From: JBBSDV01 sp038240335
GTDB taxonomy: Bacteria; Chloroflexota; Dehalococcoidia; DSTF01; JACRBR01
Length of the DNA: 16,353 nucleotides
Reading direction: 5' to 3'
NCBI GenBank assembly: GCA_038240335.1
Contig: JBBSDV010000056.1
Location: 1-16,353, forward strand
A program made the position numbers and the translations under genes. Under the pieces are notes generated by a model, which saw nothing but the letters and a program-made list of their open reading frames with translations, had not been told where the DNA came from and ran no database searches. The first letter of the stretch is position 1. Every line of letters starts with the position of its first letter. Shown piece after piece: positions 6,743 to 13,208 of this stretch.

Positions 6743-7789
6743 CTACAGCACCCTCACGCCCGCACCCGCGACCACGCGGCCGACGACCGCGCCCGGCAAT
6801 CCGTCCGCATGGAGCCGCTCGACCATCGCCTCCGCGGCGGCCGGTGGTAGCGCGATGAGCAGCCCGCCCGACGTCTGCGGATCGAACAGCAGATGCCCGA
6901 GCGCTGCGTCGACGCCATCCGCGATCTCGACGTCGGTGCCGACGCCCTCGCGGTTGCGCCCCGCGCCGCCGGTGACGATGCCGCGGGCGGCATACCCGAG
7001 CGCACCAGGCAGCGCCGGCACGGCCGGCGCCATGATCTCGAGCCGCACGCCGCTCGCCCGCGCCATCTCGCGCGCGTGACCGAGCAGCCCGAAGCCCGTC
7101 ACGTCGGTCATCGCGTACGCGCCGGCTTCGCGCGCGAGATGCGATGCATGCCGGTTCAGCATCAGCATGCTCGCGATCGCCGCGGCCGCGTGATCGGCAG
7201 CGTCGTCGCCGGCGCGCGCGGCCGTGAGCACGATGCCCGTGCCGAGCGGCTTCGTCAACACGAGCGCATCGCCGGCCATCGCGCCGCCCTTCCGGAAGAC
7301 GCGATTGGGATGCACTGTGCCGGTGACGGCGAGCCCGTACTTCGGCTCGGCGTCGTACAACGTGTGGCCGCCGGCGATGACGCCGCCCGCCTCGGCGACC
7401 TTCTCCGCACCGCCGAGCAGGATGCGGCCGAGGATGGCCGGATCGAGGTCCTCCGGAAAGCCGACGATGTTGAGCGCGAGCAGCACCTCGCCACCCATCG
7501 CGTAGATGTCGCTCATCGCGTTCGCAGCGGCGATGGCGCCGAACAGGTACGGATCGTCGACGACAGGCGGAAAGAAATCCACCGTCTGGACGATCGCGAG
7601 ATCATCGCTGAGGCGATACACGGCGGCATCATCCGGCCCGGAAAGTCCGACGAGCAGGTCGGGAAATTTCGCGGCGTCGAACGTGTCAGTGATCGGGCGC
7701 AGAACCTGCGCGAGCGTGCTCATGCCCGCCTTGCCGGCTCAACCGGCGCAGGAAGCCAGGCTCGTCAGGCGGATATCGTCTCGCGTCAC
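6743..7789 (-). CDS. selD: Selenide, water dikinase SelD, selenocysteine-containing
   Basis: SelD makes selenophosphate from selenide and ATP for Sec-tRNA and 2-selenouridine synthesis. Reading only from ATG 7723 gives a protein lacking the catalytic N-terminus. In the same frame upstream, GTG 7789 opens TRDDIRLTSLASCAGUAGK, where U17 is an in-frame UGA (7739-7741) and Lys20 follows. Cys17 and Lys20 are the essential residues of E. coli SelD, so numbering coincides exactly. The 348-aa length equals the family norm. Other landmarks are VDFFPPVVDDPYLFG, AANAMSDIYAMGG, GGHT, LTKPLGTG, MTDVTGFGLLGHA and the late DPQTSGGLL. AGGGGGTGAT (7795-7804) is the ribosome site. The upstream frame closes with a second UGA at 7796-7798, so this start is nearly forced. 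It stands alone, without selA, selB or selU beside it. Confidence 0.93.
7739..7741 (-). other. Recoded UGA: selenocysteine codon 17 of selD
   Basis: On the minus strand TGA lies in frame between codons for CAG and AGK and replaces the catalytic Cys of SelD. Bacterial UGA recoding needs a SECIS hairpin just downstream; I could not settle a convincing fold by eye in the roughly 40 bases after it. Confidence 0.9.
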
Positions 7790-7794
7790 AGTGC

Positions 7795-7804
7795 ATCACC
7801 CCCT
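7795..7804 (-). promoter_or_regulatory. Shine-Dalgarno site deciding the selD start
   Basis: The minus-strand sequence AGGGGGTGAT is a near-perfect anti-16S match a few bases before GTG 7787-7789. It supports starting selD at GTG 7789 rather than ATG 7723, which has no such site. Confidence 0.75.
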
Positions 7805-7929
7805 TTCGGTTGGAGTGCTGGCAGTATGCGGCGGTGGGTTGGCCACCGGAAGTAGGTGGTGGTTCGGGGCTGATGTTGGCTGTGGAGGGTTTGGAGCTTG
7901 AGGGTGGAGACGGGTCCTGGCCCGCGAGC

Positions 7930-8010
7930 AGGGGTTCGGGGTGTCCCTCAGGAACCGACTTTCATTTTCTAGCTGTACGAGGCGACCAAGTCTGGCAATG
8001 CCGACGGTGC
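7930..8010 (+). repeat. Dispersed hairpin element, short copy E
   Basis: GGGTTCGGGGTGTCCCTCAG, then CTTTCATTTTC, GTACGAGGCGA, AAGTCTGGCA and GCCGACGGTG follow the order of motifs in copy A but with internal deletions and a decayed second arm. It sits directly before copy A, making a tandem pair. The gap 7790-8197 between selD and the S49 peptidase gene otherwise shows only the selD ribosome site and G-rich sequence without a gene. Confidence 0.6.
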
Positions 8011-8011
8011 C

Positions 8012-8155
8012 AAGCGGCAGTGCAGAAGGCGCAGCGCCTCTGCCGGGGGTTCGGGGGTGTCCCCCGAAGACTCCCTCTCATTTTCAAAGTCTGTATCCGG
8101 GTACGCGCGAGCGGATACGGCGGATGAGCCAAAGAAGTCGCACAACGCCGACGTT
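8012..8155 (+). repeat. Dispersed hairpin element, copy A (best preserved)
   Basis: Three hairpins follow in order. The first is 8022-8031 with 8035-8043, with one bulged A and a CAG loop. The second is TTCGGGGG-TGT-CCCCCGAA (8050-8068). The third is GTATCCG (8093-8099) with CGGATAC (8112-8118). It ends in AAGTCGCACAACGCCGACG. No coding capacity is credible, so it resembles a MITE or REP-type element. The second hairpin followed by CTCTCATTTTC could also weakly terminate transcription. Confidence 0.8.
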
Positions 8156-8197
8156 GAATTCTGGTCAGGAAGCTAAAGAAACGTTACCAGCGCAGGA

Positions 8198-9001
8198 TTA
8201 GCGCAGCTCGATGCGGGGGCGGTTGAGGCCGGCTTCGAGGGCGTAGGCGAAGGACTCCATGAGGCCGGTCGCGGTGTTCGCCAGCAGGCGGTCGCGGAGG
8301 CCGCGGTGGGGGCGCGCGTAGGTCACCTTGCGTTCGCTTAGGTTGGCCATCTTCTGCGCAAGATCGATCGCGGTGTCGAGGTCGCCGAGTTCGTCGATGA
8401 GGCCGTTCTCCTTCGCCTGCTCGGCGGTGAAGATCTCGCCCGTCGCGAGCTCGCGGATGCGCTCGTTCGGCATTTTGCGCTCCTCGGCCACGAGGCTCAC
8501 GAAGCGATTGTAGAAGCTGTCGATGAGAGCCTGCTCCTTCGTGCGCTCTTCGGGCGTCGGCTCGCGGAAGTTCGAGAACATGTCCTTCAGCCGGCCGGAC
8601 TTCGTAACCTCCATGCGAACGCCGATCTTGTCGAGCAGGTCGTACAGCATCGGGCGCATCGAGATGACGCCGATCGAGCCGACGATGGCCATCGGTACGG
8701 CCGTGATGCTCGCGGCCGCGCAGGCGACCATGTAACCGCCGGAAGCGCAGGTGCCGCGGACGAACGCGACGACCGGCTTCTTCGCGGCCACCTTGGCGAC
8801 AGAGCGATACATGTACTCCGAGGCGCCGGCGCCGCCGCCGGGGCAGTCGATATCGATCACGAGCGCGCGGATGTGCTTGTTCTCCTCGACAGCCTTCAGC
8901 ATGCGCACCCATTCGGTCGTGCGCGTCGGCGAGCCGATGGCGCCGAAGAGTTCGGTGACGGCGATGCGATCGGGGTTGAGGTTGAGTACCTTCGCGAGCA
9001 T
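8198..9001 (-). CDS. S49-family serine peptidase, SppA-like, soluble short form
   Basis: The 267-aa protein fits the short S49 (signal peptide peptidase A) family, which degrades leftover signal peptides or other small peptides with a Ser-Lys dyad. Landmarks are ALVIDIDCPGGGAGASE (46-62), KPVVAFVRGTCASGGYMVACAA (75-96) with nucleophile Ser87, AIVGSIGVI (105-113), and VTKSGRLKDMFS (132-143) with Lys139 as the likely general base. The C-terminal FTAEQAKENGLIDELGDLDTAI is the usual closing segment. There is no N-terminal membrane helix, unlike typical SppA, so it is probably cytoplasmic or peripheral. The start at 9001 has a weak AGGA site about 9 nt before. The 110-base gap to the upstream lyase-family gene contains its own possible promoter, so an operon is not certain. 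Confidence 0.9.
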   Translation of the reverse strand: MLAKVLNLNPDRIAVTELFGAIGSPTRTTEWVRMLKAVEENKHIRALVIDIDCPGGGAGASEYMYRSVAKVAAKKPVVAFVRGTCASGGYMVACAAASITAVPMAIVGSIGVISMRPMLYDLLDKIGVRMEVTKSGRLKDMFSNFREPTPEERTKEQALIDSFYNRFVSLVAEERKMPNERIRELATGEIFTAEQAKENGLIDELGDLDTAIDLAQKMANLSERKVTYARPHRGLRDRLLANTATGLMESFAYALEAGLNRPRIELR

Positions 9002-9012
9002 GTGTGGAATCC

Positions 9013-9032
9013 TGTGATTGGTGATTGGTGAT
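9013..9032. repeat. TGGTGAT heptamer array
   Basis: Two perfect TGGTGAT units (9019-9025, 9026-9032) are preceded by a shortened TGTGAT. The array lies 12 to 31 bases upstream of the S49 peptidase ATG, in what would be the 5' leader. It is the same unit as at 4744-4763. Confidence 0.7.
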
Positions 9033-9044
9033 GTGGGTGGCTTG

Positions 9045-9050
9045 AGTGTA
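9045..9050 (-). promoter_or_regulatory. Possible -10 element (TACACT) of the S49 peptidase gene
   Basis: TTACACT on the minus strand would give a leader of roughly 37 nt containing the heptamer array. The same TTACACT precedes the next gene upstream (9975-9980). No clear -35 is seen. Confidence 0.35.
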
Positions 9051-9117
9051 ACAGCCGGTCTTCGTTCGACGCGGATCGGCCGCCGCCGGAGATCAACGAG
9101 GTGGGCGAGTCAAGAGC

Positions 9118-9939
9118 TCAGCTGTCGAGCCACGGATTAACGTCGCGGAAGCTTGCGGCGGCGTCGAGGAACGAGAATGTTCCTTGATCCCGCATCTCGG
9201 TGCCGGCACGGAGCAGCGCGCCGATGGCGGTGCGCGCGAGGGCGCCGCCGACGCTGATTCGTTTGACGCCGAGGGCCGCGAGATCGGCGACGGAGAGCGA
9301 CATGCCGGGCATGCCGACGAGCACGTTCACGGGCCGATCGACGGATGACACCATCGCGCCGATCTCCTCCCGTGTCGTGAGGCCGGGAGCGTAGAGGACG
9401 GCGGCGCCGGCCTCCTGGAACGCTTGGAGCCGGCGGATCGTGTCCGCGAGATCGCGGCGGCCGTGGAGGAAGTTCTCGGCGCGGGCGGTCAGCATGAAGG
9501 GAAACGGCAATGCGCCGGTCGCGGCGGCGGCGGCGCGAACACGCTCAACGGCGAGATCGAACGCATAGATCGGCGCGTCGCGGTCGCCGCTTGCATCCTC
9601 GATCGATGCGCCCGCCACGCCGAGCGCGGCGACCTCACGGAACGTGCCTGCGACCGTCGCGGGATCGTCGCCGAATGCCCTGGCGAGATCGACGCTGACC
9701 GGCACATCGACGCCGGCGACGAGCGCCTGCACATGGGCCATCGTGGCTTCGCGCGAGACGGTGTTGTCGCGCTTCCCCAGCGAGTATGCGAAGCCGGAGC
9801 TCGTCGTCGCCAGCGCCTCGAAGCCGAGTCCGGCGAGCACGCGCGCGGAGCCGACATCCCAGGGGTTCGGGATCACAAATGCGCCGGGACGCACGTGGAG
9901 CGCTTGGAATGCCTCGGCCAACTCCGCTTGCGTGCGCAT
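9118..9939 (-). CDS. Isocitrate lyase/PEP mutase superfamily protein
   Basis: The 273-aa protein is a TIM-barrel member of the isocitrate lyase/phosphoenolpyruvate mutase superfamily, which breaks or rearranges C-C or C-P bonds next to a carboxylate using Mg2+. It shows PNPWDVGSAR (24-33), LATTSSGFAYSLG (43-55), the metal Asp84 in SVDLARAFGDDP, GASIEDASG (110-118) with Glu114/Asp115, LTARAENFL (150-158) and AVLYAPGL. The active-site loop reads GKRDNTVSREA instead of the KKCGH or KRCGH motif of isocitrate and methylisocitrate lyases, so those activities are unlikely; the exact reaction is open. No glyoxylate-cycle or phosphonate genes are nearby. GGAG (9947-9950), 7 nt before the ATG, supports this start. 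Confidence 0.88.
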   Translation of the reverse strand: MRTQAELAEAFQALHVRPGAFVIPNPWDVGSARVLAGLGFEALATTSSGFAYSLGKRDNTVSREATMAHVQALVAGVDVPVSVDLARAFGDDPATVAGTFREVAALGVAGASIEDASGDRDAPIYAFDLAVERVRAAAAATGALPFPFMLTARAENFLHGRRDLADTIRRLQAFQEAGAAVLYAPGLTTREEIGAMVSSVDRPVNVLVGMPGMSLSVADLAALGVKRISVGGALARTAIGALLRAGTEMRDQGTFSFLDAAASFRDVNPWLDS

Positions 9940-9974
9940 GGAGGTGCTCCATCTCCCTGGTCGATATGCAACTT

Positions 9975-9980
9975 AGTGTA
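9975..9980 (-). promoter_or_regulatory. Possible -10 element (TACACT) of the lyase-family gene
   Basis: CTTACACTAAG on the minus strand would give a leader of about 29 nt ending in the GGAG ribosome site. A weak TTCGTG lies 17 bp upstream. It matches the TTACACT before the S49 peptidase gene. Confidence 0.35.
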
Positions 9981-10017
9981 AGCCTCGCCGGGTCGGGCAC
10001 GAAATAACGATTCGAAC

Positions 10018-10080
10018 GTTGCGCCGACTCGCTGCTGGGTGCCGCCGGCAACCCGGCCGTTGGGCGCAACGCGAGTCGGA
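10018..10080 (-). other. Two interleaved inverted repeats after the glycosyltransferase gene
   Basis: GTTGCGCC (10018-10025) pairs with GGCGCAAC (10063-10070), and CGACTCGC (10025-10032) pairs with GCGAGTCG (10071-10078). The arms are ordered A-B-A'-B' with no bases between A' and B', so the two 8-bp stems should exclude each other rather than coexist. A smaller GGGTGCC/GGCAACCC hairpin lies inside. The structure begins a few bases after the glycosyltransferase stop codon and may end that transcript or shape the leader of the next gene; no clear U-run follows. Confidence 0.5.
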
Positions 10081-10081
10081 A

Positions 10082-11317
10082 CTACGCGCGTGCTGCGAGC
10101 ACGTCGCGGTACAGCGCCTCTGTGGCGAGGGCGGTAGCGCGCCAGGTGAAGTGCTGGAGGACGCGCTCGACGCCGCGTTGCCCCATCTCGCGGCAGCGAT
10201 CGGGGGAGGCGAGGAGGTCGCCGATTGCGGCGGCGAGCGCGGCAGCGTCACCGGCGGGGACGATGCAGCCAGTCTCGCCGTCAGACACGACTTCGGGCAG
10301 TGCACCGCCGTCGCTCGCGATGACGGGTGTCCCGCAGGCCATCGCCTCCGCGGCGGGCAGTCCGAAGCCCTCGTACAGCGACGGCGACACGAGGACCTGT
10401 GCCCGCCGATACCAGGTTGCGAGCGCGCGCTCACTCACGCGCCCCACGATGGTGACGCGATCGCCGATGCCGAGACGCGCGATCTCGGCCGGCGCGACGC
10501 GCGGAGCGGTCGATGGCCCGCCGACGAGGTAGAGGTGCGCGTTCGACCCCACGGGCAGCGTCGCCATGGCGCGGAGCAGGTAGATGATGCCCTTGTTGTA
10601 GTCCTCGGAGTTGCCGACGAAGAGCAGCGCGCCGGGTTCCGTGGTGTCATCGTCCCCGGGATGGAACGACCCGATGTCGACGCCGTCGTAGATCGGATGC
10701 ATCAGCGCCGGCGGCAGCGACCAGAGGCGCTCGATCAGCGCCGCGGATGCTTGCGAGCCCGAGATCAGTGCGTCGAGTCGACGCGCGACGATGTGCTGCA
10801 TGTGCCACGGATACCAGGCGATGCGCTTCACCCGTTCGGGCAGCGAGCGCACCTCGCGGAGGCCGTTCGCCAGATCGACGTCGAGCGGGTGGTGGACGTT
10901 GGCCACGACGGCCCGATCACGGAGCAGTCGCGCCCCGAGCACTCCGTAGCTAAGGCACTGGTTGTCGTGGACGATGTCGAACGCGCCATAGGTGGCCTCG
11001 AGTTCGGTGAGCTTGACAAGCGCGCGGAGGCTGAACACGGTGATTAGCGACGAGAACGTGAAGCGCGTCGTTGCGAACTCGAGGAAGTTCAGCGGCGGGA
11101 AGTGGCTCAGCGGGCTGCGCGCGAAGTACGCGCGCCGGTCGAGGAGCATCGACTGGAAGCTGTGCGTTTCGATGCGATGCTCGTGGACCGCGGCATCGAG
11201 CACCGCGTAGGGCGGCGCCGAGATGACGTGCACTTCGTGGCCGAGGCGGGCGAGCTCGCGTGTGATGTTCGCGAGGTACACGCCCTGGCCGCCGGACTCC
11301 ATCGACCCGTGGTACAT
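10082..11317 (-). CDS. Glycosyltransferase family 4 (GT-B fold)
   Basis: The 411-aa protein is a retaining GT-B glycosyltransferase that should move a sugar from a nucleotide donor onto a lipid or glycan at the inner face of the membrane. The acceptor-side loop reads ESGGQGVYLANITREL (7-22), with DIVHDNQCLSYG and ANVHHPLDVD in the N-lobe. The C-lobe has LLFVGNSEDYNKGIIYLLRA (231-250) and the signature EGFGLPAAEAMACGTPVIAS (316-335) with Glu316 and Glu324 of the E-x7-E motif. The first ATG (11317) trims the usual first strand: the frame continues upstream as IRICFLM, the standard family beginning, but with ATC at 11333-11335 where ATG would be expected, preceded by GGAGGG. No other cell-envelope genes adjoin it, so donor and acceptor are unknown. 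Confidence 0.9.
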   Translation of the reverse strand: MYHGSMESGGQGVYLANITRELARLGHEVHVISAPPYAVLDAAVHEHRIETHSFQSMLLDRRAYFARSPLSHFPPLNFLEFATTRFTFSSLITVFSLRALVKLTELEATYGAFDIVHDNQCLSYGVLGARLLRDRAVVANVHHPLDVDLANGLREVRSLPERVKRIAWYPWHMQHIVARRLDALISGSQASAALIERLWSLPPALMHPIYDGVDIGSFHPGDDDTTEPGALLFVGNSEDYNKGIIYLLRAMATLPVGSNAHLYLVGGPSTAPRVAPAEIARLGIGDRVTIVGRVSERALATWYRRAQVLVSPSLYEGFGLPAAEAMACGTPVIASDGGALPEVVSDGETGCIVPAGDAAALAAAIGDLLASPDRCREMGQRGVERVLQHFTWRATALATEALYRDVLAARA

Positions 11318-11423
11318 GAGGAAGCAGATGCGGATGGCGCCCTCCGTGCGTGGTGCTATGCGGAGGTAATTTAGCGGGCCACGGAGTGAGGCGGGGTGCG
11401 TGGAGGCCGGATGGTGGAGAGCG

Positions 11424-11591
11424 TGTCACCCAGAGCGGAGCGAAGGGTCTTGTCCGACCGCTGCCGGTGCTTGGAGTACATCGCAGCTCGTGCGATTGTG
11501 CAGGCTCTGATCGCGGGCGGAGCGTGAGAGGCGCTGTGGCAACGCTGGACGGCGTTAGCGGCGAGATGCTTCGCTGGCGCTCTGCATGAGA
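11424..11591. mobile_element. 168-bp non-coding element with imperfect terminal inverted repeats
   Basis: The left end (11424-11451) begins TGTCACCCAGAGCGGAGCGA. The right end (11563-11591), read on the other strand, is TCTCATGCAGAGCGCCAGCG. These share CAGAGCG..AGCGAAG in register, giving imperfect terminal repeats of about 27 bp. The ends closely resemble a widespread short repeat with TGTCATCCTGAGCG-type termini that I know from several bacterial phyla. The interior contains the hairpin ATCGCA-GCTCG-TGCGAT and no gene. It lies between the glycosyltransferase start and the operon end at 11599, filling most of that gap. Confidence 0.65.
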
Positions 11592-11598
11592 AGGTTTC

Positions 11599-11958
11599 TT
11601 AGGAGCGGTTGACGATGCGCTCGATGGTGACGGCGATCTCTTCGCCGGCGCGGGGGTAAACCGACTTGTGCTGCAACTCGTACAGGACGAGCCAGGTCTG
11701 CTCGAGCAAGGCGAGCGCGCCGCCCCAGTCTTCGTTGCTGACAAATTGATTGATGAAGAGCGCGTCGTGCTCTTCGAGGGGGATGTTGATCGACTGGAGA
11801 TCGAGCGCCTTCATCTTGAGGATGCCGTTGTAGAGCTTCTCGCAGAACTGGATCACGGTGATGCCGTCGTACGGCTCGACCTTGGCAAGCGGTCGGATCG
11901 CGTCGCGCAGGAGCAGCGCATCAACCAGGGTCACTTCGACGCAGCCGAACTGTCGCAT
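11599..11958 (-). CDS. Unrecognised 119-aa protein, third gene of a coupled operon
   Basis: I do not recognise this protein. It is mostly predicted helical, soluble, without signal peptide or membrane segment. It begins MRQFGCVEVTLVDALLLRDA and continues with TVIQFCEKLYNGILKMKALD (34-53), HDALFINQFVSNEDWGG and LLEQTWLVLYELQHKS. The start is secure: ATG 11958 shares its A with the TAA of the preceding gene (TAATG), and GGAGG (11965-11969) lies 6 nt before it. That tight coupling predicts production with, and perhaps binding to, the 219-aa protein upstream. Two cysteines (6 and 39) are not arranged as a metal motif. The 168-bp terminal-repeat element begins only a few bases after its stop. Confidence 0.7.
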   Translation of the reverse strand: MRQFGCVEVTLVDALLLRDAIRPLAKVEPYDGITVIQFCEKLYNGILKMKALDLQSINIPLEEHDALFINQFVSNEDWGGALALLEQTWLVLYELQHKSVYPRAGEEIAVTIERIVNRS

Positions 11959-12617
11959 TACATGCCTCCAGTGATCGGATTGTCCGGTAGGTAGCCGCGC
12001 CACCAATCCTTCATCTCCGTCTCGGCGCGCTCGGCGGGCAGCTCGATCTCACGATAGAACTGGCGATGCTCGGGGTCGTACTGCACGTCCGGCTCAGCGA
12101 TCATCCAATCGCGATAGAGGTGATTCCACTCGATGCACAGCTTGCGCTTGAGCCGCAGGGGCAGGTCGATCATCGAGATTGGCCGTTCCTTGAAGCGGCC
12201 GGCGTGCTGCTCGATGAAGCGCCGCCGGTTTTGCGGGTTCGCGCTGACGCCGCGGCGCGTCACGTAGCCGCCGATGTTCACCTCTTCGGTGATCGCGGCG
12301 TCGCTGCCGAGCCACTCGGCGTATGCGAGCGCCTGCGGCCGAAGCACCTCGATGTCGATCGCGTGCTGGTAGCCGGCGACGCGGCGCACCGCCTCGTCAT
12401 CGGAGAGCCGGCCGCAAAAGACGCAGTCGTCCGAGACGACGGCGGGCTCGCGCCACGGCGTGTTCCAGTCGATCTGGATCGCTTCCGGGCCGATGCGCTG
12501 CTGCGCGGCGCGAAACGGGTGGCCGAGAAAGAAGCCGGCATACCGCTGCGCGACGAGCGTGTGCGTGTCCGCAAACGACTGCGGCGGATCGATGGGCGTC
12601 CGCACCAACGACGGCAT
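11958..12617 (-). CDS. Unrecognised 219-aa protein with CxxC, middle gene of a coupled operon
   Basis: I do not recognise this family. The protein is soluble and rich in Arg, Glu and Trp. It has a Pro-rich N-terminus (1-15), AQRYAGFFLGHPFR (23-36), IQIDWNTPW (47-55), one CVFC pair (65-68), WLGSDAAITEEVNIGGY (102-118), a basic stretch RRGVSANPQNRRR (121-133), and an aromatic-acidic C-terminal half with WNHLYRDWMIAEPDVQYD (164-181) and MKDWWRGYLPDNP. One CxxC plus Cys161 could bind a metal only with a partner or dimer. The start is fixed by coupling: ATG 12617 shares its A with the TGA of the 46-aa gene before it, and no separate ribosome site is present. It ends overlapping the 119-aa gene by one base. 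Confidence 0.75.
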   Translation of the reverse strand: MPSLVRTPIDPPQSFADTHTLVAQRYAGFFLGHPFRAAQQRIGPEAIQIDWNTPWREPAVVSDDCVFCGRLSDDEAVRRVAGYQHAIDIEVLRPQALAYAEWLGSDAAITEEVNIGGYVTRRGVSANPQNRRRFIEQHAGRFKERPISMIDLPLRLKRKLCIEWNHLYRDWMIAEPDVQYDPEHRQFYREIELPAERAETEMKDWWRGYLPDNPITGGM

Positions 12618-12757
12618 CACGGCCGCGAGAACTTCTCGGCGTCGCGGCGCTGCGACGGGCAGAGCCGCTCCGGGTTGTAGTGGCGCTCCGGGTTGAACCG
12701 AGGCTCTTCGCGGGCGGGCGCATCGGTCTTCGTGGGGGTGGTCGTTGGTGCTGGCAT
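12617..12757 (-). CDS. Unrecognised 46-aa protein, first gene of a coupled operon
   Basis: This short frame encodes 46 residues: a Thr/Pro/Ala-rich first 16 residues, then a charged segment with the near-repeat FNPERHYNPERL (21-32), a single Cys33 in CPSQ, and a basic end. It looks disordered or a small binding peptide. GAGGA, 7 nt before ATG 12757, is a good ribosome site, and the stop overlaps the next start by one base (TGATG), so translation of the 219-aa protein probably depends on it. That arrangement, rather than any homology, makes it a credible gene. The upstream gap of about 450 bases (12758-13208) should contain the operon promoter; I found no convincing -35/-10 pair there. Confidence 0.65.
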   Translation of the reverse strand: MPAPTTTPTKTDAPAREEPRFNPERHYNPERLCPSQRRDAEKFSRP

Positions 12758-12884
12758 GACTCGATCCTCTTTGCCTGAACCGTGGCGCGTTTCGCTGCTT
12801 CCAGATAACCAGAATCGACGTGATGCAAATGGTTCGGCTTGACCCAGTTTCATCTAAGTTTCGTCGCATTGTCGGGGTGGTAAG

Positions 12885-12960
12885 GCGTCGGAAGCGGGAC
12901 GTGAGAAGCGGAGGCGGGAGGTGGGACGGCGGTGGAGGTGAGAGGCGTGGAGGGGTGACG
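12885..12960. repeat. Purine-rich degenerate heptad tract
   Basis: The + strand is almost entirely G and A with 7-bp phasing (GAAGCGG, GACGTGA, GAAGCGG, AGGCGGG, AGGTGGG and so on). It resembles the reverse complement of the tract at 55-160. It lies in the gene-free stretch 12758-13208; a frame beginning at 13048 and others across it are too short or low-complexity to accept. Confidence 0.5.
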
Positions 12961-13208
12961 AGATGCACGAAGCGGCAAGTGGGCCGCCCGACGCGTTCGC
13001 GGGAGGCGGACCGCGGGAGTCGCAAGCCGACATGTCGGGGAGGAGCTATGCGACAGAGGTGTTCGTTCGAGAGCGTCGCCTTACATGTTTTCCGAAGCAT
13101 AATCCAAACGCACGACAGCACCCAATGACCGCGGACGCCGCCATTTAACATCGAGTTCCAATCCCCGGGCCGACGGTCGGCCAACACGCGAAACTGCGGC
13201 GTCGGGAA

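Noticed and set aside
7941..8201. Plus-strand open frame of 86 codons
   Set aside because: It reads through repeat copies E and A; similar translations arise from the other copies of the element, and there is no ribosome site, so it is repeat-derived.
9118..9939. Isocitrate lyase or methylisocitrate lyase assignment
   Set aside because: The catalytic KKCGH/KRCGH loop is absent, so only the superfamily can be assigned.
10005..10020. Minus-strand T-loop-like AACGTTCGAATCGTT
   Set aside because: A T-stem of four pairs forms, but the 3' acceptor sequence has no partner at the expected distance upstream, so this is not a tRNA.
13048..13128. 26-codon frame preceded by GGGGAGGAG
   Set aside because: The purine run is too close to the ATG for an ideal ribosome site, the peptide has no recognisable character, and the region is purine-rich throughout.
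12618..13187. Long N-terminal extension of the 219-aa protein (start at 13187)
   Set aside because: The extension crosses the heptad tract and the 46-aa frame and is low in complexity; the coupled ATG at 12617 explains the gene better.
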